Shown in pieces: positions 1-11,323 of a stretch of 64,000 nucleotides of DNA. This DNA is from Curvularia sp. ZM96 (Eukaryota > Ascomycota > Dothideomycetes > Pleosporales > Pleosporaceae), in contig JAJGBQ010000001.1 in assembly GCA_022457065.1 (NCBI GenBank), forward strand, positions 3,100,001 through 3,164,000, written 5' to 3'. Both the position numbers and the translations under genes were made by a program. The notes under the pieces are model-generated. The model had not been told where the DNA came from, ran no database searches, and saw only the letters and a list, made by a program, of their open reading frames with translations. Each line of letters begins with the position of its first letter. Position 1 is the first letter of the stretch.

Positions 1-368
1 GCATGAATCCGGCTATTGTCCAGCACGACAGTGGTGTTTTTGGGGCGAACCTGCTCGAGTTTGAGCCTGAGAGGTGGCTTGAGAGCGAAGAGCGTACACG
101 AGCGATGAACAGGGCCATCCTCGCATGGGGTGCTGGGACACGTACATGCGTCGGCAAGCCTGTAGGTGGCTCCAGACGTGACTGCTAGACGCTTACTGAC
201 AGTGCACAGCTCGCGTTGACTCAGATTTACAAAGTCACGGCAGAGAGCTTGCGCCGGTTTACCTTTGAGATGGCGCACGACCGGCCGTGGAAGGTCCAGA
301 ACTGCTCTTTCAACGTTCAGACGGATGTGGTGTGCAGGTTTAAGAGGAGAAAGTCGACTGCCACATGA
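1..368 (+). CDS. Cytochrome P450, C-terminal part (5' end outside window)
   Basis: Exons <1-161 and 210-368, with a 48-nt GT-AG intron in phase 0. The first exon holds the PERW motif and the haem-binding loop (WGAGTRTCVGK), whose Cys is the thiolate ligand of the haem iron. The second exon encodes the last 52 residues, starting LALTQIYK and ending at TGA 366-368. An intron directly after the Cys loop is common in fungal P450 genes. P450s are ER-bound monooxygenases acting in secondary metabolism, detoxification or lipid oxidation. The substrate and CYP family cannot be judged from this fragment. The N-terminal anchor, I-helix and ExxR are upstream of the window. Confidence 0.9.
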
Positions 369-1140
369 AGGTTGTTGTCGGTACTACGCGTGATGCGACT
401 GAATAAATGTAAGGCATGTCAAGCAAGGAAGCCAAGGGATCGATTTCCGGACTTGGGGGTAAATGGCGTGCAGTGTGATACCTTTCCTATAAAGCACGGA
501 TGCAGGCTGCGGTGGGGATCATGTGGTTACCAGGAAGACCCTCGCAGGACAGGCGCCACGGAGCAGATCATCCAGGACGAGAATCAACAGATTTGAGAAA
601 CAATTGCCCCAACGGGCAGGTTGAGACGTTGGACGGTACGGCTTGGCCAGACCATGGTTCGCTTGAGTGAATGAAGCATCTCGGTCGGGTGGGTGCATTT
701 CCCCTGCGCTATTGTGAGTGTTTGTCGCTACGCCAGCCTGTCCATGGACGAGGCTGAGAAGCAGCGTGGATGCTATGGTGTGCGATGATGGACGTAGGGA
801 TTACTGAAGCCGAGAGTAGATGCAGATGCAGATGTAGATGATGATTGACACAGGGGTGTCTTGATGACGACAGTGGACGAGGGGCCAGCTGCCTCCATTC
901 GGACGGCTCACGGCCGCGATCCTGCTTGTTCCCTAGTCGCCCACCCGCTAACCCTGCCCTACCCAACCGGCTGTCACGACTCTCCATGTGAAGCTACAGT
1001 CGCGTAGAGTAGTTGCATCTTTGCACTACTTTTTCTTGGTGCTTTCTGTCCCTCTCTTCATGTCGCGTCCCATTGCCTGCTAGTGTCCGTGATCTTGAAC
1101 CAGCGCACCGCCACGGCCAAGTCAAGATAGGAGACATCCA
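369..1140. other. Intergenic region between P450 and SPO71-like gene
   Basis: No convincing gene. Small ORFs on both strands have random-looking composition. A degenerate GATGCA/GATGTA hexamer repeat lies at 817-845. The distal part presumably holds the promoter and 5' UTR of the gene starting at 1141. Confidence 0.5.
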
Positions 1141-4100
1141 ATGCCCCCCCAGGAGCGGCACTCATGGCACAAGCCCAATGTCGCCAACCTGCCCCCAGAC
1201 TCGTATACGGCACAGAGACTGGTATACCATGTGTTCAATCCTGTGCAGACTACAGACTGACTAGCATTGCAGCAACATGCCACGCCTGAGCACCTTCACC
1301 TCACCTCGAGGCGCTACTTCATTGGCCCCATCCCGGTACGCATCTTCCCCACCATCTTCCTCGGCCCTAACCTGTGGAGACTGACTCTCTGTACAGACAT
1401 CATGGTTAACCAAGCATCGACGCGACTGGTACAAGCACCATCTCCGCATCAATTACTCGACGCGCGCCGGAACCTTTTCCTTAGACCCACGCGAAGCCCG
1501 CCAACGACGGCTGAGCGGACTCGAAGGCCCCAGTTCTTCCGCCCTGTTCCAGCACAGTTTCCCGCAGCCGGAGGATCTCGATGCCGAGGAGGGAGAAGAG
1601 AACGGGGGACAAGGGAAAGGCGGACAGCAGTCTGAGGCGAGCGGCGCAAATGCAGAAGCAGGTGTGACTTCGGTTACACCTCCCGCCTTGCAAATACCTC
1701 GCAGCTCGGAACAGAGAGAGGATGTAGTGACACAAGCGGAAGAGGACTACTTTGTTGATGCGCCTTCTGAGCCCGAGGATGACCATGGCGACGACGAAGA
1801 TATCCCACCGCCAGCGACACGGCGGTCAAGTGAGAAGACGTTTGTCACCGCGTCCTCTGTGCCAATAACCGATCCCAACGACGACCGCCCTACAGAAGAC
1901 CAAGAGCCGCAGCAGGAGGAGCAACACCAGCGGCACGACGAAGAGGAGCAGGAGCAGCAGCATGAGGAGCAGCACCCGGCGCAGGCAAGTGGATTACAAG
2001 TTCCCTCAAATGGAACCGAGGCAGGATCCAAGTCGCTGGGCAAGCGTCCGCTCTCCAATACGGAGAGCCTTGGGCATCCTGCATCTACCACGGGAGCTGC
2101 TTCTGTAGACGCAAATTCAACATCGTCCCTGCTACGTAACACTGACGTGAACAAGGTACCTGCGGTCGTGGACGTTGATCCAAATCCACCCGCAAAGGGC
2201 ATACTGGCCAAGGTCAGAAGAAAGTCTGGAATGCCTTCTTCTTCCTCTGAGCAAGCCAAGGACACAGATACCACACTAGCGGAGCTAACACGAAAGAAAT
2301 CATCCATCCGAAATCTGGTCAAATTCGATGTCCCCGAAGATTCGAGGCGTGCTGCCGTCCAGCTCAAAGCCAAAAAGGCACAGATGACCATCCAGCGAGC
2401 AGGCACCAGGGTTCGACGGCGAAACATCAAAGAAGGCCTCGTCGTCAAAATGGAGCGCATGCTCGTTCGTGTCGATGCTGCAGCAGAAGTCCCAGAGGAT
2501 TTTGACGAAAACGCCAATCAAAGAGTTGTGTCTCGCATCAAAAGCAAGTGGCGCGAGTACATGGTCGTCTGCCGCCATAGCCATGTTGATGGCGCTGACT
2601 TTGTCCTGCAATTCTACCAGACTCGAGTCATTCCAGAAATCGAGAGTGCAGGTGCGAGTAAGAAGGCTGCGTATCAAGTACCCCTCAGCCGTAAGACTAG
2701 TAAGGTCAATCTATACTCTCCGCTCGACAAGACCATGGTCGTCTCGTCGCCCAGGGCACGCGAAACATTGATCTTCATCATGCAAGCTAGGACTGCCTCC
2801 AATGCCGTCGAGTGGTACACCTTTGTCCGGAACATACTCGGCTGGCACCGTGCTTCTGAACTTCAAATCAATATACCTGATATGAGTTTGAGTGTGAGCA
2901 TAGTGAATCCATTTGCGCAGCTGGAAGCCTCACAGAATAAAGTGCAATGTGCGGACAATACCGAGCAGGCTCTGCTGAAAACAATGCAGGAAGAGGAGGC
3001 GGTTGCAGAGAACTTGATCAGACGTTGCTTAGATCAGCTGGAAGACGTACCAGAATGGTCCGATGTCTTGGCATCGTGGATGAAAGACCAGCGTGTCGGT
3101 CTTGCCTGGAAGCGTTACGACCGGCTTGAATGGATACATGGCGCCAATGAGCGGAAGATGTACGGCACCATTGCCATGCTCAAGTCACATGAGCTGGAAC
3201 TGCGGCCCAAGACACACTATCCCACAACAGCGGTTACGCGGAAGAAGCGCAAGACCCTGACCGAGCCAGTCCCAGTAGAAGGCTTTCTCATTCGACTAAC
3301 TGGACAACGGGGTCGATCTAAGCGCCTAGGGCTCATGTACCACAAACAACTCTACTTTGCTAGTCATGACCAATACCTGGTCTTTTCACGCCCAACCAAA
3401 GTGACTCCACCGCCCCCGCCACGACTACCTGCTTCAGAAGACGCGGCTGTGCCAACGGCAGACGGAGTCCGAGACGCGGTGCCAGACAGCTGGGCAGTTA
3501 ATCCATATGGGCTAGATCATGGCCAAATCGAGTGGCTCGTTGAGGGCCACTCTGGCACAACCGAGACCAGGCGATTGCATGATGAGGATGCACTGGACGA
3601 GGCTGTACGCAAAGAACAAAACCTCCTCAATTGCGATGGATACATCAATCTGGTTGACGTTGTCAAAGTCCGCAAAGCCCGATTGGGCGCTAGTGCAGCT
3701 GACGAGGACCTCGAAGAAGGCTCAGATGTGGATTTTGACGAGGATGTTGATGACTCTATGAACAATGATGGTGTGACAAATGATCTTGACCTCGAGCGTA
3801 CTTTGGAGCTGGTCATGAAGAATGGCCTCATTATTCGGCTCCAGGTATGTATTTACGCGCAATGCTTGCTCTTATCCCGCTCTAACCTGACCATTAGGCC
3901 GCAAACAAAGCTCGTCGAAAAGAGTGGGTACAACATCTCCGCGCCCTTGTTAAGTACTGGAAGCACCGTACTGCGTCCGACATTGCACTGTACAAATCAA
4001 CGCGCAGCCGCAACCTCAGCGCCCTCAAGATTGACGAAGAGACCGAAGCCCATGTCGGGCAATTTGCTCGAAAATGGGAGGTAACGCAGTCCTTCGCTTC

Positions 4101-4728
4101 ACCCGAACTCTACAACATGTGCGGCATCGCTTGCTGCCGCTCCATCCATATGAGCGGGATGCTCTACCGCAAACCCCGTATCCACGCCCCCTTTACCCGC
4201 TGCAGCGTCCTCCTCACCGCCGGCACGCTGCTCATCTTCCGCGACGTCCTGCGCAGCCGCAACGGCAAACAGCTCGCACACATCCACCACGAACGCATGG
4301 CCAATCTCGATCTAAAAGACTGCTACATCTACTCCGGTCTCCTCACCGAATCCGACCTCCTCTACCAAAACCAGACCTTCGATGCAAACAAACCAGGCCA
4401 CCACGCCCTTCCCCGCATCTACCTCGAAGACGGCTGGACCTCGACTGACGAAGACGTAATGACCACGTTCGTCATCTGGCACGGCAAAGCAAAAAGCTGG
4501 TTCCGCGCTGAAGAAGGGGCCGGGGCCGGCGAACAGAGTCGTAAAGAAGGCAAAAGAACGAAACTCAAGCGCGTCGCTAAGCTGGGAAGCAAAGGTCGCA
4601 GTGTCGTTTTTCGCGCGAGATCTCGTGCCGAAAGAGATCATTGGGTTCTGGCAATTCAGAATGAGATTGAGCGCGTGCAGGGGTCGGCGGCGGATTTTAG
4701 GCTCGAGGAGAGTCAGACGGCTGCTTGA
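1141..4728 (+). CDS. SPO71: Spo71/Mug56-like PH-domain protein
   Basis: Likely exons are 1141-1221 (or -1242), 1273 (or 1291)-1335, 1397-3844 and 3898-4728, giving about 1,140 aa. The introns at 1336-1396 and 3845-3897 keep the frame and join RRYFIGPIP to SWLTKHRRDWYK, and RLQ to AANKARRKEW. The N-terminal block resembles the Spo7_2_N domain. Around residues 130-300 lies an acidic, Gln-rich disordered stretch. Two PH-like regions follow, one containing EYMVVCRHS and VEWYTFVRNILGW and the other near the C-terminus (RSRAERDHWVLAIQNEIERV). Yeast Spo71 binds the prospore membrane, recruits Vps13 and controls membrane growth in sporulation; S. pombe Mug56 is related. The start exon is inferred from ATG 1141 and frame, and its splice site is uncertain. 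Family call from recognised motifs. Confidence 0.8.
1664..2200 (+). other. Acidic/Gln-rich low-complexity segment inside the Spo71-like protein
   Basis: Within exon 3 the protein is dominated by E, Q, D and H (for example EEQHQRHDEEEQEQQHEEQ) and then by Ser/Thr/Pro. It is probably an unstructured linker between the N-terminal block and the first PH-like region. Confidence 0.6.
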
Positions 4729-5593
4729 TTGGTGAAGACATTTTTTTTGCTCTTTTTTGTTTTGGGTACGAGGAGTTGTGGCAAAGTATCTTCTAGGGAA
4801 AAGGCTTCTTTCTTGTTGTATCATACACTTGCTGATAGCATGGTTTTGCATGGCGCAAAGGCGAGGATGGAGAAAACCATAAAGCGGTTTCTTGCAAGCA
4901 TCCATTTAACGAGTACAGAAATAGCCTCTGATTGTATAATGTAATTCACCCTTTACCTTAAGTTGTTCCTAGAAACAGATGAAGAATGCGTTTGTTTGAT
5001 TTGGTTTGATTCAGTTCGATTTGATTTGACTTGATCGCATCCCGCGTGACACGTAACATGGACGTTATGATAATAACAATTTGACCACCCTTGCTACCAA
5101 CGCATCCATCCATCCCAGACTGCCTAAACAAAAGGGAGAGTAAAAGAATAGGTGTATGTGACGTAAGCAAACAAAGGGTTGCAAAAAGGGGAGTGGGGGG
5201 AGAGGCCAAACGGAGAGAAAGAACCCTTTCCCCTCCTCCTCCTCCTTCATCCCATGCCATCGTGTCGCTGACCCGGTCTTCTTTCTCCAGCCGTGCCGAG
5301 AGCGGATGGACAAAAGAGAGAAGCACAGGTTGGAAGGATGGAAGAGAGAAGAGTAAGAGAGACAAGAGGCCCCCTCGATCAATCCGAATGCCAGTCGCTC
5401 GCATTACTCTCGCCAAACTCACTCCTATAGAAGCGCCTAGATGATGCGGAAAAGCGCGACAAAGTCAACACAACAAGTACACACTGACAAAAAAGGGGAT
5501 TTTTACAAGAGTATTAAGAGAGTGTGTGATAAAGAAAAATTACAGGATAGATGAGGAGGGATGATGTTGTTTGATGGGAAAAACAAGAAGCAC
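4729..5593. other. Convergent 3' intergenic region (SPO71-like / YVC1)
   Basis: This holds the 3' ends of two convergent genes. No gene is seen. A pentamer-like repeat of TTTGA/TTCGA units runs from 4991 to 5036. Pyrimidine- and purine-rich stretches follow. Confidence 0.5.
4991..5036. repeat. Degenerate TTTGA pentanucleotide repeat
   Basis: About nine imperfect units of the type TTTGA, TTCGA and CTTGA in tandem just past the SPO71-like 3' end. Confidence 0.6.
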
Positions 5594-7542
5594 TTACTCA
5601 TCCCTTGCACCGTTGTCAGAGCTCTCGCCAACGCCCTGCATGCCCAATTTGCTCGCGTCTAGTTTGGATAGACCGCTCTCGCCGAGGGTATCGTCACCCC
5701 ACTTGTTGATGCCGCCGCCACCAGCACTATTCTCAATCATTGTCTTGAGCATATCCTTGAGCTCACCGACTTCCTTGCGGAGCTGACGGACTTCCAGCAC
5801 AGCAGTGTCGAACTCGACGTTTGGCTTCGAAGCCTGAACCTTCTTATCCCAGCCGTCTGCTTCAAAGTCGCAGCCTTCGAGGACCTGTTCCCACTCCATG
5901 ACGGTGTCTTCGTCGTCTTCGCCGCGGCGCCGGTTCTCTTTGACGACCCAGGCTTCTTGCTGTTCCAGCATGGCTGTGACGATGAGAAGGGGAGAGTAGA
6001 TGACTGCCATGACCATATCGTTAAGATGATCGTAGCGTTTCTGGTCCATCCACCATTCAAAGGGCAGGATAAGGAAGAACATTTCAATGAGGTTGAAGGG
6101 GGCGATGAAGACGTTCTCGTCGGGAGCGCGCACAAACTGCATCGTCTTCTGGGAAAACAGAGCCATGTATTCGTCAATGGCATTGGATGTGATGTCCTCG
6201 TAGGCCGAGTTGTAGAGAGCGATGAGGACGTTGAGGAGGATGACCATTACGACGAAGGTAAAGACGTAGTAGAGGATAATGCCAAAAGGTGGCTGTACGC
6301 AGACATGCGTTAGTATTGATAAGAGAAGTTTTTCCGTGCAAAACTTACCGAAAAGTTGTCAAAGCCTTCGAATTCGGGAGACTGCATAATGGCATTCAGC
6401 ATGGCTTGCATGACAAAAACAGTGTCGTCCATCAGCTGATCGTCCACCACGTCGAGAGCGATAAAGGCCTGAAAGAAACCTATAATGACAATGAACAACA
6501 GGGCAAAGAAGATGAGTGATTCGCGCATCATGACTTTGAGCACAACAAGCATGGCACCGAAGAAGCGGAACGTGTCAAGGTAGAGCAGCAAGCGCGTCCA
6601 AAACATAGGAGCGGTAGTGGCCAAAAAGTCGTAGCCCAACTTGTTAAAGTAGTCACGCCTTGTGTCACGATCAATGCTCCTGGGGTGTCCAAGCGCAACC
6701 ATACGCAGAACGAAAGAGATTGTGAGCAGCGCGTACAGCGTGCTGTTGAACATGTTCCAGAAGGATATGTAGTACCGGCCCACCTTCCAGAACTTGTTCA
6801 CCTCATCGCATATAAAGCCCAATGTGAAGAGGTACAGCAGGCCTTCAACAACATCCAGGTCACCATCAGCGTTGATGGTATTGACGGCGCCGGTGTAGAG
6901 CCCCAGGTAGACAAGGGTCATAGCAATCTGTACCCAGTTCTGGTACTTGGGGACTCGCATGCGGTCGGGGTCCAGATGGGCCCAGTAACTGGTGTTGGTC
7001 TTGTGCTCGTACGTGACGAAGCGGCTCGGGTCCTCATCGTCCTGGACCACCCAGCCTCTCCACAAGTAATTGATGCATTTTTGGTAGCCCGAAGATCCAA
7101 TAACGGTCACGGCGTGCAGATCCACCGCCTTTTCAACGACATTGGCAGGCGCAGTAGGTTCGCCGTCGATAAGAGTCGAGTAGCGCTTGAGAAGAACCTC
7201 TTCAAACAGATAATTGATGTCCTCCTCGGCCTCAATCAAGCGCTTCGCCATGATCTCGGCCGCCACGGCGCGGACATTGTGGAGGTCGGCGTCCCACAGC
7301 TCAGCCTTGGCTTGTGCAGTGAACCACTTCTTGACTTGCAGCAAGCAATAGACAACACAAGCATTGTGCTCGGGAGCGCCCGCCTGCTTCGCCGTCTCGA
7401 GCACGGCATCAGTTATGATTTGGCTATGGGCGCGAGTGACCTGGTCCTCTTCCAGCTCACAGGGTATGACTTGTTCGATCTGGTGCTTCAGTCGCAGGGC
7501 CACTACGGTGACATCTTTGGGGTCAATGGGTGGGGGCGGCAT
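5594..7542 (-). CDS. YVC1: Vacuolar TRP-type cation channel (Yvc1/TRPY1 family)
   Basis: Exons 7542-6349 and 6292-5594 (56-nt GT-AG intron, phase 0) encode 630 aa. The order is a cytosolic N-terminal helical domain, a cluster of hydrophobic segments (about residues 205-440) and a cytosolic tail. The pore side carries VVKLMM-like and IIGFFQAFIALD segments, and exon 2 opens with a long membrane helix (YYVFTFVVMVILLNVLIALYN), matching S6. The tail has an acidic patch (RGEDDEDTVMEWE) and a short coiled coil (EVRQLRKEVGELKDML). Yvc1 releases Ca2+ from the vacuole under hyperosmotic shock, calcium and stretch. ATG 7542 is the first in-frame Met; the reading frame extends 36 nt further to a GTG at 7578, so a short upstream coding exon is possible. 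HOG1 in the same window also acts in osmostress, but no physical link is shown. Confidence 0.88.
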
Positions 7543-8306
7543 GTGGTGTTCGCGGCGCGTGGTCGGTAGTACTAGCACATGTCAGCTGTCGATATCTCCA
7601 CCCAGGGCCGGAGTCTGAAGCTCTCGTACGTGCGCTCGTCTCATCGTGTCCCCTGTGTCTTCCATCGTGGCCGTCGACCGAGGTGAACAGCTCGCCCCAC
7701 CGGACCATGGTTGCGGTATGGCAGTTGGATTCAGGCTTCGTCGAGCGCCCGAGATTGCAGAGGAAAACTGCTCCCGGAGTTCCAGGAGAGGAAACAAAGA
7801 AAGAGGCGGTAACAGGGCGACAGCAAAGCAAGCAGGAATGCTTGGTCTCGACCAGGATTGCGCCAACTAGCGTTTGGCTGCGCGGACACCAAAAGCTGGA
7901 CTCAGACTTGCCAACGCTCGCGAACCCACAATTAGCAGCGTCATTGCGCATCTCCCGCCCAGCCTGCGCCCACAAGCGGCCCAAGCTCCCCCAAACTCCG
8001 CTCAAGCGCCGCAGCCGAATTCAACACCACGCCGCCATCGTCAGTTGCAATGTATATGTATGCTGGTAGTCAACAGCCGCTTTTGATTGCTTTCTTCTTC
8101 TCCCGTCTGCTCAGCTCTTCTCCAACGCTGGAAAAGCACACACTGGCCGGAAGGATGCTATACATACATTTCGAGTCGTCCTGCACACGCTGAGATTCTC
8201 CCCAAGTGTCCTCGTCGACGCCTTCAACGCCGCATGTCCCTTTTTGACAGCCATTGCTCCCCATCGTGATGTCGTTGCTCGTGCCAAAATCGTCTTCCAG
8301 AGCCGC
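7543..8306. other. YVC1 upstream / eIF2-alpha downstream region
   Basis: Both neighbours are on the minus strand, so this is the YVC1 promoter plus the 3' UTR of the eIF2-alpha gene. ORFs here lack recognisable motifs. No RNA gene or repeat seen. Confidence 0.5.
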
Positions 8307-9404
8307 TTAATCCGCCTCGGCCACGCCGCCCTCGTCACTCGTGCTCTCGTCCTCGTCACCGCTGACCTCCTGGTTCTCACGCTCGCGCTTCTCCATGAGC
8401 GCAGCCAGCTCGGCGTCGTCATTCTCTGTGACAGCCTTGGGCGCCATCTTGACCTGGCAGTCACCACCCGCCTTTGAAATGTTCTCCTTGATGTCGATGA
8501 TGGCTTGCTCGAGGCATGCAATGCCTGCGTTCTTGTCAAGGCATTGCGAGGTAAGGACTGTGGATAAGTTAGTAAATGTTGCGCCGCTTGCATTTGCTTT
8601 CCACAACATACCATAGAGAGGAGGCGACACCAGCTTGACCTTGACCTGGTTCTCGGGAGTGTTCTTCGCCTCTGCACATCGCAGAGCCTCCTTAACGGCG
8701 TCGATACCCTCGTATCCGAAGCAGGTAACTGCACACGTCAGTAACATACTCATAAATCACCATCTGTCCACATACCCTCGATATCCGAGCGGACCTTGGT
8801 GGGCTGTGGTGTCAGCCTCTTGCCAATGTAGCTTTGGAGCTCCTCCTTGACAACCTCGTTGGGGAAAGTAACGTCGTTCCAGACCTCCGGGTTGGTGATA
8901 CTGAGCTTGAACGCATCAATCGAGTGTCCGTACTTCTTGTTCAGCGGCCAGCCAATCGTCTGGTAGATCTCCTCAATGGGCGTCTGCGTCTTCTCGGCAA
9001 CGTGGCGCATGATGCTGTGCACCATCTTGGACTTGTTGTATCGCTCCTCGCACTTGACAATGTCTTCGGGCGACACTCGGCGCTTCGACAAATCAATATA
9101 ACCCTTATCCTTGTCTACACGCAGCACAACGACAACCTCGTTGCGACCGACTCGGATCAGCTTCTGGATCGATCGAATACGTCTTCGCGACAGTTCAGAG
9201 AGGAGAATCATGCCGTCGATGTTGTCTGCATCCGTGTTAGTCCCAGAACTGCGGACTGCAACCCGTTGTGCTTTCCCAGAACCCACCATATTCTAGCAAC
9301 TTTACGTATGCACCCATTTCCGCAATCTGCTTGACATTGACCATGACGAAGCTCTCCACCTCCGGGTACTTCTCCTCGTAAAACCGACAATTTGTAAGAG
9401 ACAT
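8307..9404 (-). CDS. SUI2: Translation initiation factor eIF2 alpha subunit
   Basis: Exons 9404-9287, 9225-8776, 8728-8612 and 8557-8307 give 311 aa, close to the 304 aa of yeast Sui2. The N-terminal S1/OB domain runs from [16 protein letters not shown] through [15 protein letters not shown]. Ser52 (Ser51 in mature numbering) lies in [11 protein letters not shown], the site phosphorylated by Gcn2-type kinases. The helical domain and alpha-beta C-terminal domain ([29 protein letters not shown]) follow, ending in an acidic tail. The protein is part of the eIF2 ternary complex that brings Met-tRNAi to the 40S subunit. All junctions are phase-consistent. Intron 3 (8611-8558) is 54 nt with no in-frame stop, so its retention would add 18 residues. 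Confidence 0.95.
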
Positions 9405-10069
9405 GTTGAATCTGTGTTTTCTGCTTCTATCCTGGGTGGTGCTGTAGTGGTGTCGGTCGGCCAGTCGCCTCTTTGATCTTCTTCGTCGCTGTCTGCGTGG
9501 GACGTTTTTTGTCGTTGGAACAGTCCTTTTGTGCGGCTAAGATTCGGTGCGGCGACAAATTTCAGATGACTTCGTGTTCGATGCCCAAAACGCCGCGATA
9601 TCGCAGGTAAAGCGGAGACTGCAGTGTGAGACGTCCAAAGGCGTTTAGTTGGCAAAGTGACTCAAAGATTTGCCCAACCCACTGTGTGAGGCCTTCGCCC
9701 CCCGCCGCCGCCGTGGGGCAAGGTGCGCTAGGCCGCTTCTGGTATAGCGCAATATGCGAGACTTGGTTGTCGAGGACGTCGGAAATGACACTGAGATGTT
9801 AGAAAAAGAATGATGGACAGGAGCAGTGTGCAAGTAGTTACATAGTATCACCTGAGCAATTGAGGTAGTAGGATTGAACGGAATCATCGTATTTTTTTGC
9901 TGAGTCGCACGTCGCTACTGCTCATCGACTGCACTACAAAACCCCTATCACTTATACATCAAACGAAGAGAACCACTTAATCGCCCATGAAAGACCTTTG
10001 ACCCCACAGATGTTCTCACTTCGCATCGCTACGATCGAAAAATTGGCTGCGAGGTAGTAGCGTTGCTGT
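9405..10069. other. eIF2-alpha upstream / wall-protein downstream region
   Basis: Contains the eIF2-alpha promoter and 5' UTR (minus strand) and the 3' side of the GPI-type gene. No gene or RNA seen. A GC-rich CCGCCGCC patch lies near 9700-9712. Confidence 0.5.
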
Positions 10070-10739
10070 CTAGAATCCCAGCGCCATCAAGAAGCCCCCG
10101 GCAAGGACGACAGCACCTACGTTGGTAGCGTCCGCAGCGGCAGTAAACAGCGGCATGGAGTTGTTAGGAGCAGCGTAAGTAGCGCTGATCATGGCGCTGC
10201 CACTAGTTTCCGTTACGACTGCGGTAGTACTATTGGCGGTGCCTGTGGTAGTACTCGCGTTGCCGTGGTGCGAGGAAGAAAAGGTGAGGGTGGGAGCCGA
10301 CACCATGGAGGTCTCCGTTGCGTCGGTCATGGTGGTAATGGTGTGATTCATTTTAGACGAAGTGCGAGTGACTGTCCTGGTCGAGCTCGTGGTGACGGTC
10401 TTGGTGACGTTCAGGGTCGCCGAGGACATGGCCTGCGGTGAGTGTGAGTTGAATGTCTAGGGCTTTTTGCACAATGGAGACGGGAGTACTTACGGTGGAT
10501 CCACCATAGTGTCCAGGAACAGTGACGGTACTGCTGGGAACGGCCGTGGACTCCGTCACAGTGGCAACCTCGCATGCCTTGTTTGACGAGGTGGACGCCA
10601 AAGCAGAGACCAAGGTGACGGAGGTCACGTACTGGATCGACGTGACCGCCGGCTTCAGCTCCGATGAAAACGCGGTGCGGGAGACAGCAACGTTGACGAG
10701 CGCCATGACGGTAATAATCAGGTACTTGAAGGAAGGCAT
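10070..10739 (-). CDS. Small Ser/Thr-rich secreted protein, probable GPI-anchored wall protein
   Basis: Exons 10739-10494 and 10432-10070 (61-nt intron, phase 0) encode 202 aa. Residues 1-20 (MPSFKYLIITVMALVNVAVS) form a signal peptide. The middle is very rich in Ser, Thr and Val (TKTVTTSSTRTVTRTSS) with several N-x-S/T sites, so it should be heavily glycosylated. The C-terminus ends in a hydrophobic tail (NVGAVVLAGGFLMALGF) after small residues, as expected of a GPI attachment signal. No catalytic domain is visible. Fast-evolving proteins of this type decorate fungal walls. The alternative is a simple secreted mucin-like protein. Confidence 0.75.
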
Positions 10740-11323
10740 TGTTGGTGTTTTGGTGGTACTAGTAGGTGTTGATGAGAAGTGTAGCTTGGTTTTACGTTGA
10801 GCAGTGCTGGGAGGTCAAGGTACAGCTGGATTAACGAGAGTAGAGGTTGGATTTAGAAGAGAGGAGATGAGGTAGCTTCGAGGTATTTATGGATTGAGGC
10901 AGGCGTTTGCTCGTGGGCAAGGGGACCGTGCGGCGGCGGCGGCGGCAAAGTGAATGTGAGATGTTAGACTGCAAAGACTCGTGCTGAAGCGGTGCCAGTG
11001 ATATAATCGGATCAAATGGGCTTCTAGACCTTAATTTTGGCGTTTGCTGGTCTATCTTCCTGGTTGGTCATGTCTGGTTGACTTGCTCGCCAACGCAGTT
11101 TTCGGTCACATGGATGCCATGAAATGCGTGCAGATATCACTAGGGGAATTACGCAATTATAACAATCAAACCGTCTAGCTGATTTGATGAAATTTTTGGT
11201 AACCAATGCTCAAGACTAAATACAGCCATGTCAACTGATCCTCCGGATGGCAGTGTCTTCTTTTCGTTTCTCCGCCTATGTGATCGAATATCGCCTTTTG
11301 GACTGACTAGTCTCATCACCCGC
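10740..11323. other. Wall-protein promoter region
   Basis: Upstream of the minus-strand wall-protein gene and downstream of the next minus-strand gene. It contains a (CGG)5 tract at 10931-10946. No ORF is supported. Confidence 0.5.
10931..10946. repeat. (CGG)5 trinucleotide repeat
   Basis: Perfect CGG repeat of 16 bases, about 190 bp upstream of the wall-protein ATG. Confidence 0.85.

Noticed and set aside
372..596. 74-codon frame after the P450
   Set aside because: Overlaps the 3' flank of the P450, has no motif and no conserved start context.
7530..8069. 179-codon plus-strand frame over the YVC1 5' end
   Set aside because: Composition looks random, overlaps the antisense side of YVC1, and the flanking minus-strand genes explain the region.
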